Source of the DNA: Ascaris suum
Lineage: Eukaryota; Nematoda; Chromadorea; Rhabditida; Ascarididae
Reading direction: 5' to 3'
Assembly: GCA_013433145.1 (NCBI GenBank)
Contig: CM024184.1
Coordinates: 2,790,137 to 2,854,136, forward strand
DNA: 64,000 nucleotides
Under the pieces are notes generated by a model that made no database searches, had not been told where the DNA came from, and was given only the letters and a program-made list of their open reading frames with translations. Positions 49,150 to 60,600 of this stretch are shown here, piece by piece. Each line of letters starts with the position of its first letter. Position 1 is the stretch's first letter. The position numbers and the translations under genes are program-made.

Positions 49150-50340
49150 ATAGATCATTTTCTCGAAGCAATTTTCTAAATCACGCTCAGTTCGACTTCG
49201 TTTCTGATCGGTTCACGACCTCGCAACCTATTTCTAATTCAAGCTATCGAGTGTGTATGGTGAAGACAATAGTTCAGGCCGAAAGTATGTACTCTTCATA
49301 TAGAGGTCTCTACTGTAATGTTTGACGAAAAGGTATCCTTGAAAAACTCGAAAAAATAAGGCGCCATCAGGCCTCTGCTCGAGTAAATCAGAGCATTTTT
49401 ATTGCAGACGGAATTTGCAAGTAAAATTTCAAGAGATGTGCTCCACCTCAGGTGAGTCACAAGGAAGCGTTTTGGATCCTTTTGTTAATGACTTCCCTGT
49501 TACTATCTGAGCTACGCTTTTCACTGATAACCTCAAAATTCATCGCTCGTAGAGTGATATTGCGTACAACTTCAAAGTTCTGCAGAAGGACGTCGAGGTG
49601 TTCGTCACCTGGGCAGAATCGTGGCAAATAAACCTTTCTCCTGAGAAATGCCATGTCTTTCCACATAAGCTTCTGAAATGAACGCTTCTTTCAGGGAAGG
49701 AGGTGAGCGAACATTTTCACGCTGCAGGTCGTGATCATTACCTCCGTGATGATGAGTCGACCTTGAGCTTTGCTAGATTTGCAGCGTCCTACTCTTGCTG
49801 AATAGTCGTCCAAAAAATGGAAGCATAAATATCTCAGCATTAATTTGGTTTCTGATATCAGACTGTTAGAAAATATGCAAAAAGTCTACATGTTCTTCTG
49901 CAAAATTTTTGCAAGGATGTTCCGTTTCCGTCAATGTATGCTACAAGGTCAAAAATCGTTATCCTGAAATTAGTGGGATCTCGGCAGCTTAAGTTCAACT
50001 ACTTGAGCTGCCGAGATTCCACTAACTTCAGGATAACGATTTCTTGATGTAGCTGTGTTCAGGATAACTTAAGCTCAACTATAAAAGAAATTGCATGTAG
50101 CTTTGCCAAATCTAGCTGTGAGAAATATTTCAATTTGTCCGTTGCCGTAATTAACGAGAGCATCAGTTTTCAACTCGCTAAAAGATATTGCAAACAAACA
50201 GTGTTCTGCACAATTTCCGGTTTACGCATGTTATATAAGCCTTGGATCTGCGTTCTGCTGACATCCATGCATCCACTCTTACGACTCTGGTGAATGTCTG
50301 ATCGCCCGGGTTTTGCTTTCCGGACTATTTTTTTTTTGCT
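49150..50340 (+). mobile_element. Decayed LINE reverse transcriptase fragment
   Basis: Plus-strand frames give LNHAQFDFVSDRFTTSQP (the HAQFGF-x-x-G-R-S-T block), SGESQGSVLDPFVNDFP (the PQGSVLGP motif), LFTDNLKI in place of the catalytic F/Y-A-D-D, and WAESWQINLSPEKCHVFPHK (the W-x-x-x-W...KC block), then a degraded tail. Stops and frame changes break it, and the second catalytic Asp position reads Asn, so it is inactive. Same broad non-LTR class as the fragment at 42.3 kb but opposite strand. Confidence 0.78.
49941..50052. repeat. Near-perfect inverted repeat with a six-base loop
   Basis: Left arm 49941-49994 and right arm 50001-50052 are reverse complements with a few mismatches, including about 37 nearly perfect bases around ATCGTTATCCTGAA and TCTCGGCAGCT, and AAGT/ACTT closing a TCAACT loop. 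It lies within the LINE remnant and would form a strong hairpin. Confidence 0.9.
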
Positions 50341-50531
50341 TTTCATGCTTCCATTCTTTTTTTTTTATTATTTCTCGTATGCAGTTGGGCAAGGGTAATA
50401 GGGTATGTCCGGGAACACTCCAGTCTTGACGTCATCGAACATCGTGACGCCCTTCACTTCAAAATGAATCTGTCAATGAGGTCTTTGACTATTGGTAGTT
50501 CGATGATATTGCAATAAATAAGAAAACAACG

Positions 50532-50537
50532 TTTATT
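50532..50537 (-). terminator. Poly(A) signal AATAAA of the membrane-tail gene
   Basis: AATAAA on the minus strand lies about 97 bases past the stop codon at 50634, a normal distance for 3' end formation of the gene ending there. Confidence 0.5.
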
Positions 50538-50633
50538 AACACCAATGAGGTAGACAGGAAAGCACTGCACACTAATTGATGAGGTGATCGTCGTATCGCT
50601 GCGACTCAGCAGACATTTGTAAGTTCCTCGCAA

Positions 50634-50715
50634 TTATATTCCTATTTTTAACTCGAGCACTTTCCCAGAGGCCGGTGTTGGCTTCCCACCACTCGAGCTC
50701 TCCGCCGACTTCGTG
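50634..50715 (-). CDS. Membrane-tail gene exon 6 (C-terminus and stop)
   Basis: After acceptor TTGCTTCAG, phase 2 gives S-TKSAESSSG, GKPTPASGKVLELKIGI and TAA. The competing frame (VGGELEWWEANTGLW) is also open but does not fit the phase left by exon 5. Confidence 0.65.
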
Positions 50716-53700
50716 CTGAAGCAAACAGAGATGACTTCATGTCAAAAAAGCGACATTAATACCAAATCCTCATTCGAAATGAAAAATTTATATGCGAAAG
50801 AACTCGTATGCAACAAGCATACGGAAATGTTTTTCTGCCCACTTAACGCATCGTAGACTAGCGGAAGTGACATTTGGCCTATAGTATTCTCCATTCGTCG
50901 TTCTAGGCTTCCTTCCCAAATTACTGCGTTCTTCTCCATGTCGGATACACGCGATCTATTGCATTGGTCATTAACAACCTTTCTCATGCGACTTGAAATT
51001 AATCAGACTCGACTGTGTCAAAATTCTTCTGCTGATAGAAGATCCACTATTCGCTTATCGGCTAACGGAAGTGACAGGAGGTTTCAATGCATTTTTTTTT
51101 GCATTTGCAATTTTTCAAGAGAAGAGTAGAACGTTCGGAAGCGAAATTCTTATTGACTCAGAAGCAAATAAATATATGTGAGCGTTGATGGTTTCAGTCA
51201 AAAGTTGATGCTTATTGGTAGCGGTCGAGTTTAAGCCATACATTTCTTACCGAACATTGAGTAATCGTGAAAGATGGCTATCTTCATAGAAATATCCTAT
51301 ATTCCATATTAAACTTCATGGAACGCCTAGGTAACCTCTAGCCTTCTCTGTTTACGTGTTCTTCATAGAAGAAGAGTTACCTGTCGGTGACGGGAGGTGC
51401 TGGCTTCGCCGTTACCTTCGAACTTTCATTAGCCGTCGATGCATTAGTTGAAGGCGTTTCAGGAATTTCTATAACAGCGGCATCTTTTTTTGGCGATGTA
51501 CTTTCACCACTGACTCCAGAGCTCTTATTTTCCGTTCCCTTAACGTTTGCTGCAAAATTCTGAACTTAGTGATCAATAGTGCAACATTAGCGACACAACG
51601 ATTAATCCTCGTGAAGTCAAATTCAACTCCATTCAATTCAAATCACCACAGTTATAATGGCGACGAGGTTTGAGATTAAAGGCGTAATTATAAAAAAAGG
51701 AAAAAAATCTCAGTTGCAAAGTTTATATATCAAGTGAAATCTGAAGGGTGATCGAGGAATCTTGTTCCTTCCCAACATTGCAATCGTCCATCTCATCAAT
51801 GAGCAAAGGACATCTCTTGCCTTGAGAAATGAAGGGAAAGTTTCAATGCGGAGATGATATTCAGTATAATGTTGCAAAGAAATCGAATGAGGAAGCAGAT
51901 AGTCGTACCCCTGGTGGACTTATATTTGCGCAATGAATCTTCTGACAAATCATGAATCTATGTTGCGTCGTGAAAAATTATTTCCATCCCAAGCAGACAC
52001 TTATACTTTCCTGTGGCAGCTAGCATGGCGTTAGATCTCCTGTTCCTGACGGGAATCCCACCAGGGAAGGGGGAGGGAGGAGAGAGTGGGCTTCTATCAT
52101 CGGCCAAAGGTGCATTCGTTACGTGAAACTCCACGGAGCATGATCACATCATGTAAATGACGTTGAGAAGTGATGTGTTTCCGAGAAGAAATTGTCGTAC
52201 TAACCACAATTTCGCAGCATCCACTCCAGGAAAGAGGTTTTTTTAGACAGTTTCGAAGAAAGTAACAGAAATTTGTATGCATTAATGAAATGTTCTAATG
52301 TGACGCTGATCATGGGTGAATTTTTTCGGAAGAGGATGCGGAGGAAAAAAAGGTCTTTCTCCCGAGTCTGGGAACAGGAATGTCCTATCCATTGATCTTT
52401 CATTCGACGACTCATAATAGATAATCAAAAACTGAAAGTTTTTAATTAAGATGTTCATTTTATCCCACTCTAGATTATAACAACGCTTCAAGTGGATAAT
52501 TTTTTTTATTATCTGGGAATGTGTTCATTAGCTTCTTAAGTCATTATGCAACCCCGTTTAATTTGGTCGTTCGCCTTTTTCGATGACCTCCAGCCGCACT
52601 AAACGGTCGCTCCTTTGGATGCATTTAAGGGCGAATGACAATTCGGCTTCTAAAATGCATGTCAGAAGAAAAAACGTCCGGTGATCGCACTGCACGATGT
52701 GTTGCTCGTCCTTCGAACCCCGATTTTTTTTTCTTCAGCTGACTTCTCCTCTATTGCTCTTTAACCTGTTAGAGTTAGGCATTTTCCAAAGTTTACTCTG
52801 AACGAGTACGCCACGGTTTGTGTTTAGAACAAATGTAGAAGTTACAAACGCACCTGCTATGTCCTTTTCAACCGGCAGCGGCTTCTGATCGTTAGAGATC
52901 ACTAAAGCAGGATCCTTGGCGACTAAGTTTGTGGCTTGATCATCAGTCCTCTTGACCTCTTGGGGTGGTTCAGGAGCTTTCGGCATCTTTTCATCTGATT
53001 TGTCGACTAGAAAATACGAGGAAATTTTTGTGTTCCAGAATGTAATCAGCATTCATTTCTTGTCGATCCGCGTGCACGGTGACAGTACATAGATCGGAGA
53101 CCGATTTAAGTGCATAAATATGAGTGCGAGCCAATATGAAGTTCAGTAAGCCCACACGTTACATAGACAAATTCCTTCATGAAAAAAGCCTAACAATTTA
53201 TATTACTGTTTTACTTTTATTAATTGCTGTTTATTTCGAAACGCAAAAAATTTACGAATAAGAACGGCAAGAAAGTGCAAAATATTTGTGAAGCAATCGT
53301 ATCAGCGAGAAGATATTCGAAATATGGCAGCCGCAATAAGATTTACTTGTCTTTTACTAAAAAAGAAGGTAATGTAACTCTCATAGTGAACCGATCCCAG
53401 TTTCCATTTTCAAGGCAGTGATGAATCATCTACCATCGCCGACGAATCTTTATTGAGTTTAAAAAAAAACTAATGTTGCCTCTTCCTGTCGGCGCTCCTC
53501 TCTCTACCACTCGCTTGATCCATAGATGAGATCTAAGCTTCCTGCTAGGAGCAGTCGAAATCACTGTGCTTATTATCTGTTTGCCGTTCAGGTATATGCT
53601 TTCTATATACTGGCGATCCAGGATATGGTCACCCCTTGAATGAGTTCTGTCAATCGATTTTTCAGGTCTACGGGAATTCTATTCTATTATACACCACTGT

Positions 53701-56700
53701 AGTTATACTCCGAGCATAGATAAAGAGTAAGAGCAAGAATATTTGTGGCTCAGAAGTGAATACTTGCTTGAACGAAACAAAAACAATGGTCTTAATATTT
53801 CAGCTTGTGAAGAGGTCTTTTGGCTATGAGAATCTCCAACTTCTACAGAAACGGACAGCCGGCTTCACGACAGGATACGTAATGACCGATAACGACCGCT
53901 TGTCATATTGACTCTTCCATTTGCCACGGAGACGATCAGAAAGTGCAATAATAAAGATAAAAAGACTTTCAAGAAATACAAAGAAAAGGGTATAAAGATT
54001 TTCAGGACTGTCTTTTCTTCAATTTAACCAAATGTAGCATTTCGAGCGCGGAGGGATAAAATTTTATCCTTTATGATTTAAAAAAGGAGAGTGAGAGATG
54101 AAAGAGCATTAGCAGCCTTTTCCACTCTAACAAAGACTAAACGTTGTGTTCTTAGAGCGGCGTTACGTGTGATGAATTGACTTTTCAACTATATTTGATG
54201 CTAAAGTACTTATTCAGCAATCTTATGCGAAATAAACCATTAAAAAAATATAACCTAATGTTGCTAGGAACTAATTTTCAAAAACATTTTTAACAAACCA
54301 TTCAGACAAATTGCATCGGCACACCGATTTATCAAATCACTTGTAGGTTTCAGCTGAAATCTGTCATAATTTGTCCCAAATTTGCCATAATTGGTCATAA
54401 TTGAAATTGCCTTAAATTAGCCAAAAGAAAATTATAAAATGCAACATTGCTACTTTCAACTAAACGGTTCGAGCTTATCACCTGTGGCTGCAGCAATTGA
54501 AGGATCAACATTGGCAGCTTGAGGAGGCGCATCTTTTGTAGTGTTTGGCAATTCGGCATTGCCTTTTCCGCCAGTGGGTTCCGGCGGGACACCCGCATTG
54601 CCCGCCTACCTAATGGCAAAGCTGCTTCTACCTGTAAGATTAGTCAGTGGTGCTTCAGGTATCGGTTGACAGGTTTTCCTGTGTTATCGTTCAAATATGT
54701 GCAATGCTTCTTATGCTTCTATTTGTTATCACTAATGTCTTCTTGGAACTTCCCATACTGATACGCCCTCTCATTGCAAGGCAACAAGCAAAAAGTGAAC
54801 CAGAAAAGGAAGAGAAAACGGCAAAAATTCGAGACAGAGAGAAGGAGTTCTTCATTTCTAAAATCATAAACGTTCATTAACCTAACATATAATGTAATAA
54901 TTCGACGCTTTATTTTTTTCAATTCAAATACCTCATGCAATTTATTTGAATGCGTCTCGCTTCGCATATATATTCAACTAAAATGAGAAAGGATGTAGAA
55001 ATATAGTGAAGAGTATCTCGTTTTATCAATCAATGCCCCAAATAAACCTGAAATCTCACCTAAACCTTTGAAGGAACTATTGAACCACATTTTTTGCATA
55101 TTTAAAGGTTAGGTAGCAAGAGTTTTAAAAAAAAGAATTAAATTTATAACACATGAGTCGTTCATATAGAAAACCTGAAATTAAAAAAAGGCTAATATTG
55201 TAATGAAACGATATAACACACCGTTATTTATTGGCATATCATATGTTATATTTCTATTGAATTTCAATATGGCTTTATAGCTAAAGACCTTCTACGACAA
55301 ACGGCTATAATATATATTAGTGTATCGCGAATTTTAATACTAGTAATTTAATCGCGTAATTTTCAGCCATTCTTTATAGATTTGTCTTTTCGAATTATAA
55401 CGTTTCACCTCGTTAACAATACCGTGTTATAAAACTGTGTTATAAATCTATTCTGTGTTATAAATTTATTCATTACTTTAATATGCTATAATTGTATCGT
55501 TTCAATAACGTTATGATTATATATTGTGATCATTGAAATTATGATTACCTTATAGCATCGATTTTTTGTATTGAATTTTCGTGTAATTCGTTTCAATTGA
55601 CCTTTACTAACCCACCGTTAAAGAACCCTCCGATAATGACTGCGACTTTTTATTCTTCTTCTCGACTTGTTCATTTGTCCTTTTTCGAGATTCCACTCTT
55701 TGATCATCTTCATGGCTCAATGAGAGTCTGATTGTCGCCTTCTTACTTGGCTCAACATCCTCCGATCTCCTCCAAAAAATTCTTATTTCCATCCCAAATG
55801 GTCTTAACGAATATGAAATTATTTAAACTCATTAAATATTCATAAATTGGGTCGGATAATATCGAAAGTCGACTCAAACATATTTAATAATAGAATCATT
55901 CGGTTCTATGAAGCGATCCTTGAGTGAGGATGGCAAATATTACACTTTAAAAGAAAACACAAAAGAGTGATGGAGTGTAAATGTACTACTTGCGGAAGGG
56001 ACGAAGTGATGGGGACGTAAAATAAGCTCGAGGGATCACGAATGTTAGGACCTCGAGGTAAGAAGAGAGGCCGTGCAAAATTTGTTTCCGGGAATTTGGG
56101 CCTCTGAAGCAACCGTGAAAACGACCACTAAAATTGACTGCAAGTTTTATGACTATGGATTCCCCGAAAGGTGTGGAATATAAAATTGCGTTTCCTTCAT
56201 TTATTCTTCGAATTACCTTATTCGGATTGAGGCATTGAGCCCTATCTAATGCGAAATAATTACTGAAATTATGACTAAAATGTATCAGCATTAGCGATTT
56301 GCGCTTTCAATTAAACTGGCATATAATGATTACTTATATTTGGGGATATTTCTGCGTCTATCACTTGATCTGCTTGCAAGTCTCTTTTTTTTTCGTCCAG
56401 CAGCGATCATTCGGCTCATTCGCTCCGCCTTCCGCTGAAATTTTTGAAAAACTTTACAAGATTAGCCGAAAATTCTGTATCTCAGAAAAACTTTAGTGAT
56501 TATTGAAGTTGAAATTAACGCTAATAGTGTATAGTTATTGTGTCAGAAATATTGAGCACAATTTCCGGAAAGCCGGTGGGCTTTTCTTTCAATTCTGTAA
56601 TTTTCCTTTCTTCTCCGATTCTCCGGTATGCACAATCCGATTGGTGGCGTTCACTTCAACTTCACATGGAAGAGGTGAATATACAACTACTCTCTTATTA

Positions 56701-56896
56701 CTTTCCAACAGGACAGTGCGAAAACAGTCGTTCTAAAACAAACCTTCTGAGAGTTTTTTCGCATCATAGTAGCTTTATAGATAAGAGAGATAATTTGAAG
56801 GATGCAGAACAAGACGATCACAACAACGAGAACCACCACTGCGGTACGTAAGCGCGATATGGAACTCGCAAGGTCATCCCATTCCTGTTCCGACAT
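50634..56896 (-). CDS. Unrecognised single-pass membrane protein with long disordered tail (six exons)
   Basis: Exons 56896-56744, 55759-55616, 54605-54482, 53006-52854, 51549-51381 and 50715-50634 join with consistent phase into about 274 residues. The start MSEQEWDDLASSISRLR is followed by one hydrophobic segment (about residues 20-41, VVVLVVVIVLFCILQIISLI) and a basic stop-transfer MMRKNSQK. The remaining 220 or so residues are low-complexity and hydrophilic: a Lys/Arg/Glu block, a Pro/Gly/Ala block, then Ser/Thr/Pro/Lys-rich repeats ending GKVLELKIGI. The positive-inside rule puts the tail in the cytosol with no cleaved signal peptide. I recognise no family; a nematode-specific tail-bearing membrane protein is the best description. 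The ATG lies 12 bases after a TTTCAG acceptor, as in trans-spliced mRNAs. The 55.6-55.76 kb exon has the weakest acceptor. Confidence 0.68.
51381..51549 (-). CDS. Membrane-tail gene exon 5 (Ser/Thr-rich)
   Basis: Acceptor TTTTGCAG, donor GACAG/GTAACT. Reads NVKGTENKSSGVSGESTSPK, KDAAVIEIPETPSTNASTAN, KVTAKPAPPVTD. Phase 1 in, 2 out. SP/TP motifs suggest phosphorylation sites (inference). Confidence 0.72.
52854..53006 (-). CDS. Membrane-tail gene exon 4
   Basis: Acceptor TTTTCTAG, donor GCAG/GTGCGT. Reads DKSDEKMPKAPEPPQEVKR then DPALVISNDQKPLPVEKDIA. Phase 1 in and out. Confidence 0.72.
54482..54605 (-). CDS. Membrane-tail gene exon 3 (Pro/Gly/Ala-rich)
   Basis: AGNAGVPPEPTGGKGNAELP then DAPPQAANVDPSIAAAT, donor CCACAG/GTGATA. 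The stop just upstream in this frame forces the acceptor at GGTAG. It leaves phase 1, matching exon 4. Confidence 0.68.
55616..55759 (-). CDS. Membrane-tail gene exon 2 (charged)
   Basis: 48 codons in phase 0: DVEPSKKATIRLSLSHEDDQ, VESRKRTNEQVEKKNKKSQS, LSEGSLT, donor TTAACG/GTGGGT. The acceptor CGGAG lacks a pyrimidine tract, so the 5' edge may lie slightly upstream. Confidence 0.55.
56744..56896 (-). CDS. Membrane-tail gene exon 1 (start, membrane segment)
   Basis: Preceded by acceptor CTTTCAG at 56909-56915 and 12 untranslated bases, it encodes MSEQEWDDLASSISRLRTAV, a 20-residue hydrophobic helix, then YKATMMRKNSQK. Donor CAGAAG/GTTTGT in phase 0. Confidence 0.75.
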
Positions 56897-57481
56897 TGGA
56901 AGATCCTCCTGAAAGTACAGGAAGCAATTTAAATTTCAATTTCGCTATCACATCCACTAGAAGTAACCGCGACGTTTTTGAACTGGTCATATATCTCAGT
57001 TATTCCAGTAGTATAGTGCACTGCCTCGTTGGACGAGGAAGTGAAAAGATCGCTTGGGAAAGTGTCACCGACACAAGATAGTTATGTCCACTATCCAACC
57101 AGTGATTTCTTCTAGTATCCAACTTCGTCAACGCTATGTTTTAATCGAACTTCTTTGCTCATTTCATGCGCTATATCGTAGTGTTACTATCAGAAAACAA
57201 CTTTTTCTTCTTTGTACGCAAAGAAAGCGAGTTTCTAAGTATCTGGTCAATGATTCTCCTGCCTTTACCTTTCCCTTCTCTCTCCGGGTATCCCTTCTTC
57301 CTGTTATTTCCACCTGCCTGCGGGCAAAAGTTTGTTGAGGTCACTTGATTCCGCTTTTGCTCTCTAAGTATGTTAAAATTTTTGCTCCAACAACAAACGA
57401 AATTTGCTGTTATTTGAAATGGCTGTTTAAGAGGGTGGAAAGCTGACTGATGAGCCATTTGAGCATATGGCGCATGCAATG

Positions 57482-57600
57482 GATCGGTCTAAATCAAGGT
57501 ACTGTCAATGAGGTCCTCATCGATTCGTGTGCGGTTATGTCGCAACCGTTCTACGACGAACGAGCAAAAGCGTCCATCAATCCAGTATTCGATTTGCTTA
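57482..57600 (-). CDS. Possible last exon of a further upstream gene
   Basis: After an ACTTGACAG acceptor the minus strand reads LVKQIEYWIDGRFCSFVVER then TRIDEDLIDSTLI and a TAG stop. It looks protein-like, but I could not find the preceding exon in a compatible phase; a donor at 58.04 kb (GGAAAAG/GTGAGA) leaves stops. Family not recognised. Confidence 0.28.
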
Positions 57601-57629
57601 ACTAGCTGTCAAGTTCGGAATGCAAATAT

Positions 57630-60600
57630 ACTGTTTTTCCGTTACTGTAGGATGAAATGGAAAAATCATGGTTCAGTGAACTTTATGCGTATAATCGTCA
57701 CCTCGCGATTTTTCTTCCTTTCCTCAGTGCTCTCGCTGAGGTATTTATTGCGAGAGGATAGACAGACGATTTGACTGGTCTCGAAACAAATGAAAATCAT
57801 TGTCGTCTTCAGGCATATCTTCAGGATTCCACTACATTCCAGTCCAAATGAGCTTTAAGTAATAGTCAAGATAACGACGGTCAATTCATCCTGTAGCAAT
57901 TGACTAGCCAAGCCGGTTTGGGAACTAGTTTTTATGAGACTACCTTTTTCGTATGGTCAATCAACACAGCCCCTATAGGCCACTGACTTCATAAATGAAG
58001 TGCTGCGATCGCAGCGCTAAAACATGAAACTACCTCTCACCTTTTCCGCCGATACGAGACGAACGTCGTCGAAGATCTTTCCACGTCAACACAATCGCTC
58101 GCGAGCAATGTAATAATCGACAATAGACATCAATGCACATTTATTTAATGCTCACTTAAATGGATAACGCATAATTTGCAATAAATGCAAAATAGAGATG
58201 AGAAACTTCGTAGACGAAACAATGAAGCGATACCTTTTTGTAAATTGCTTGAGTGGCCAGCATCATAATATGTTTCAAGGATATAAAAGAGTGTTGTGCT
58301 CTAGCGGCAATACATCCAATTCACTAATTGCTACTCCTTGATATACGACGTCTTCGCAATTCCACTTCAACGTTAGGCCATTCGCAAATCATTTTAAAGA
58401 AGATGAATAGTAACGGCCATTTGGCTAATGATATATAAGATTGAGGAAACTATCGAAGGCTTATATTCATCAATATCTAAATGATTATTGAATGGATTTT
58501 CTGAAAATAGTAAATAAAATTTGCTCATATTCTCATTCAATGAGAAAATAACCAACTATGAATAATGAGTTTTCGATATGGAAATAATATATATATTTTT
58601 TAAATTACTGTGAAATATTTATCCGACGATTATATAAGAAACATACGTAATGTTTTTTCTTCGTTATATTCGAAACACATTTTACGCATTATGTCTTAGC
58701 GTTCGTTTTTTTTCGACTGAGGATTGGAGACAATCGTTGCGCTCTACAGCTTGGAGACAATTGGAGACAATTCCTAATGGTGTACTAATAAGTAAATGTC
58801 TTGGGTCCTATTTTGTTCCTCGTATGCATTAGTGGTGCTTCCGATAACATTCCGAACAATATAAGCCCTTTGCTAACATCTTAAAATATATCGTCCATTC
58901 CATGATCCTGTCGACGACTTCCATATTCTACAAAGGGATCATGAGATGAATTCGTCAAATAGTCGAAATTATGACAGTTGAATGTTTCCTATGAAAAATG
59001 CTATTTGCTTCATATCAACGAACGGCATTGTTGTTTTCCGAGATTACGATGTGATGTTCTTTCTCTCCCAAAATAAAAATCTTTTATGAAATTAAAAAAT
59101 CGTTTTTGAATAAAATAACATTGCTTATTTTATTTTGCAATAAAAATATTCCGAGAAAAATTCAAAATTGGAGAGAATATCGCTGGAAAATCAATTCGAT
59201 AGTGAAAATACTCTTCGATCAAAGAAAGTATCTCATTCAAAGGCATACGATGGCTTGTTTCAACGTTCTGCTTTAAGGATTCGACAGATGATAGATCAAA
59301 GGCTATATTCCACTCAACTACTACAGATTATAACTCGATGATGCGACAATAATCAACATGACTGGAGGTTGTTTCGCTCTTCGTCATCCATCTTTCTCTT
59401 CCCCACCTCAGTCTCCTCCTTCCGCACTCCCCTCCACTCCCCCTTCCCATCCCGCACACCTGCCGTTCCCTTGTCCACTTCATCGTTGTAGCTTTATGAC
59501 AAAAACGCTCATAATTTGCGATGTTCTTATATGCTTACAACACAATATGCACTTTCCGATTTCGATAGTTGCGACCCTTTCGTCGATGAGAGAACGAAAC
59601 AAGAACCCCTTGGTTTTTCAGGTTGTTTGCCAGAAAACAGGAAGTACCGGATATAATAATACCGGAAAATATTTGTTAAATATTTGCAAGCGCAACCGAA
59701 ATCCCTAAAGAAAGATATTATTGCCACAGATTTTCTAAACTTTATTAAGGGAATTTTATTCAATTAGTGCCGATACGAGGATGCTTTTGTTGGTATAGAG
59801 TTGATGATGGTAAAGGTTCTTCGCTGGTCTCTCCCACAGACCTATAACAACGACAGATACTCTCAAGTAGAAGTAATTGAAAACATTTTTTGCACTCCTT
59901 ACTTCATCGCGCTTCTCTATTCGTTGTTTAATTGTAAATTTCATGGTTACGACTTTAGAGCAGATATATGCTTATTAAATTTGCTTCACCTCAACATTTC
60001 AACTCATGCTTTAGGCTCATCGGTCCTCCATTCGAAACTACCCAACTGGTATAAACTACTCAACCAACTCATGCTTTAGGCTCATCGGTCCTCCATTCGA
60101 AACTATGGTATAAAACTACCCGACAGATATATTAGCGTGCCTGTATGCATACTTTAACACAGTACGAAATAGACATAATGCGTTTTGTAAGTGCAATTTC
60201 AGAATAAATTGCAAGGTCTAGTCAGCATGGTTGAGTATAGATGATAACGCTTTCAAATGGGAAGCTGGTAGTGTTCGATTTACTTCCACGGATGGGTATA
60301 TATAGATATTATGTAGATACTAGATACTTCTAATAGATACGTGTAGATATTGTTTTATAGCTACCCATAATATTAAGTTTGGAGGAAATTTTAATGCGCT
60401 GAAACCTTACTTGTATAATATAAAGCTACTAAATTTTTCACCTTTATTTAAAAATTTAACAAATTTTTTTTTGAGGAATTTTTCATTGAAAATATTTTTT
60501 CCACAAATTTTGCTTATTGCCAAATTTTTTGCGACGCAAAATTAATCGTTGATGTTTAAAGTATATTCTCATATTGATGACGCAAAATGACGTTTCATTT

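Noticed and set aside
59358..59708. 116-codon plus-strand frame
   Set aside because: The Ser/Pro start comes from a C-rich tract; no domain, splice or context evidence.
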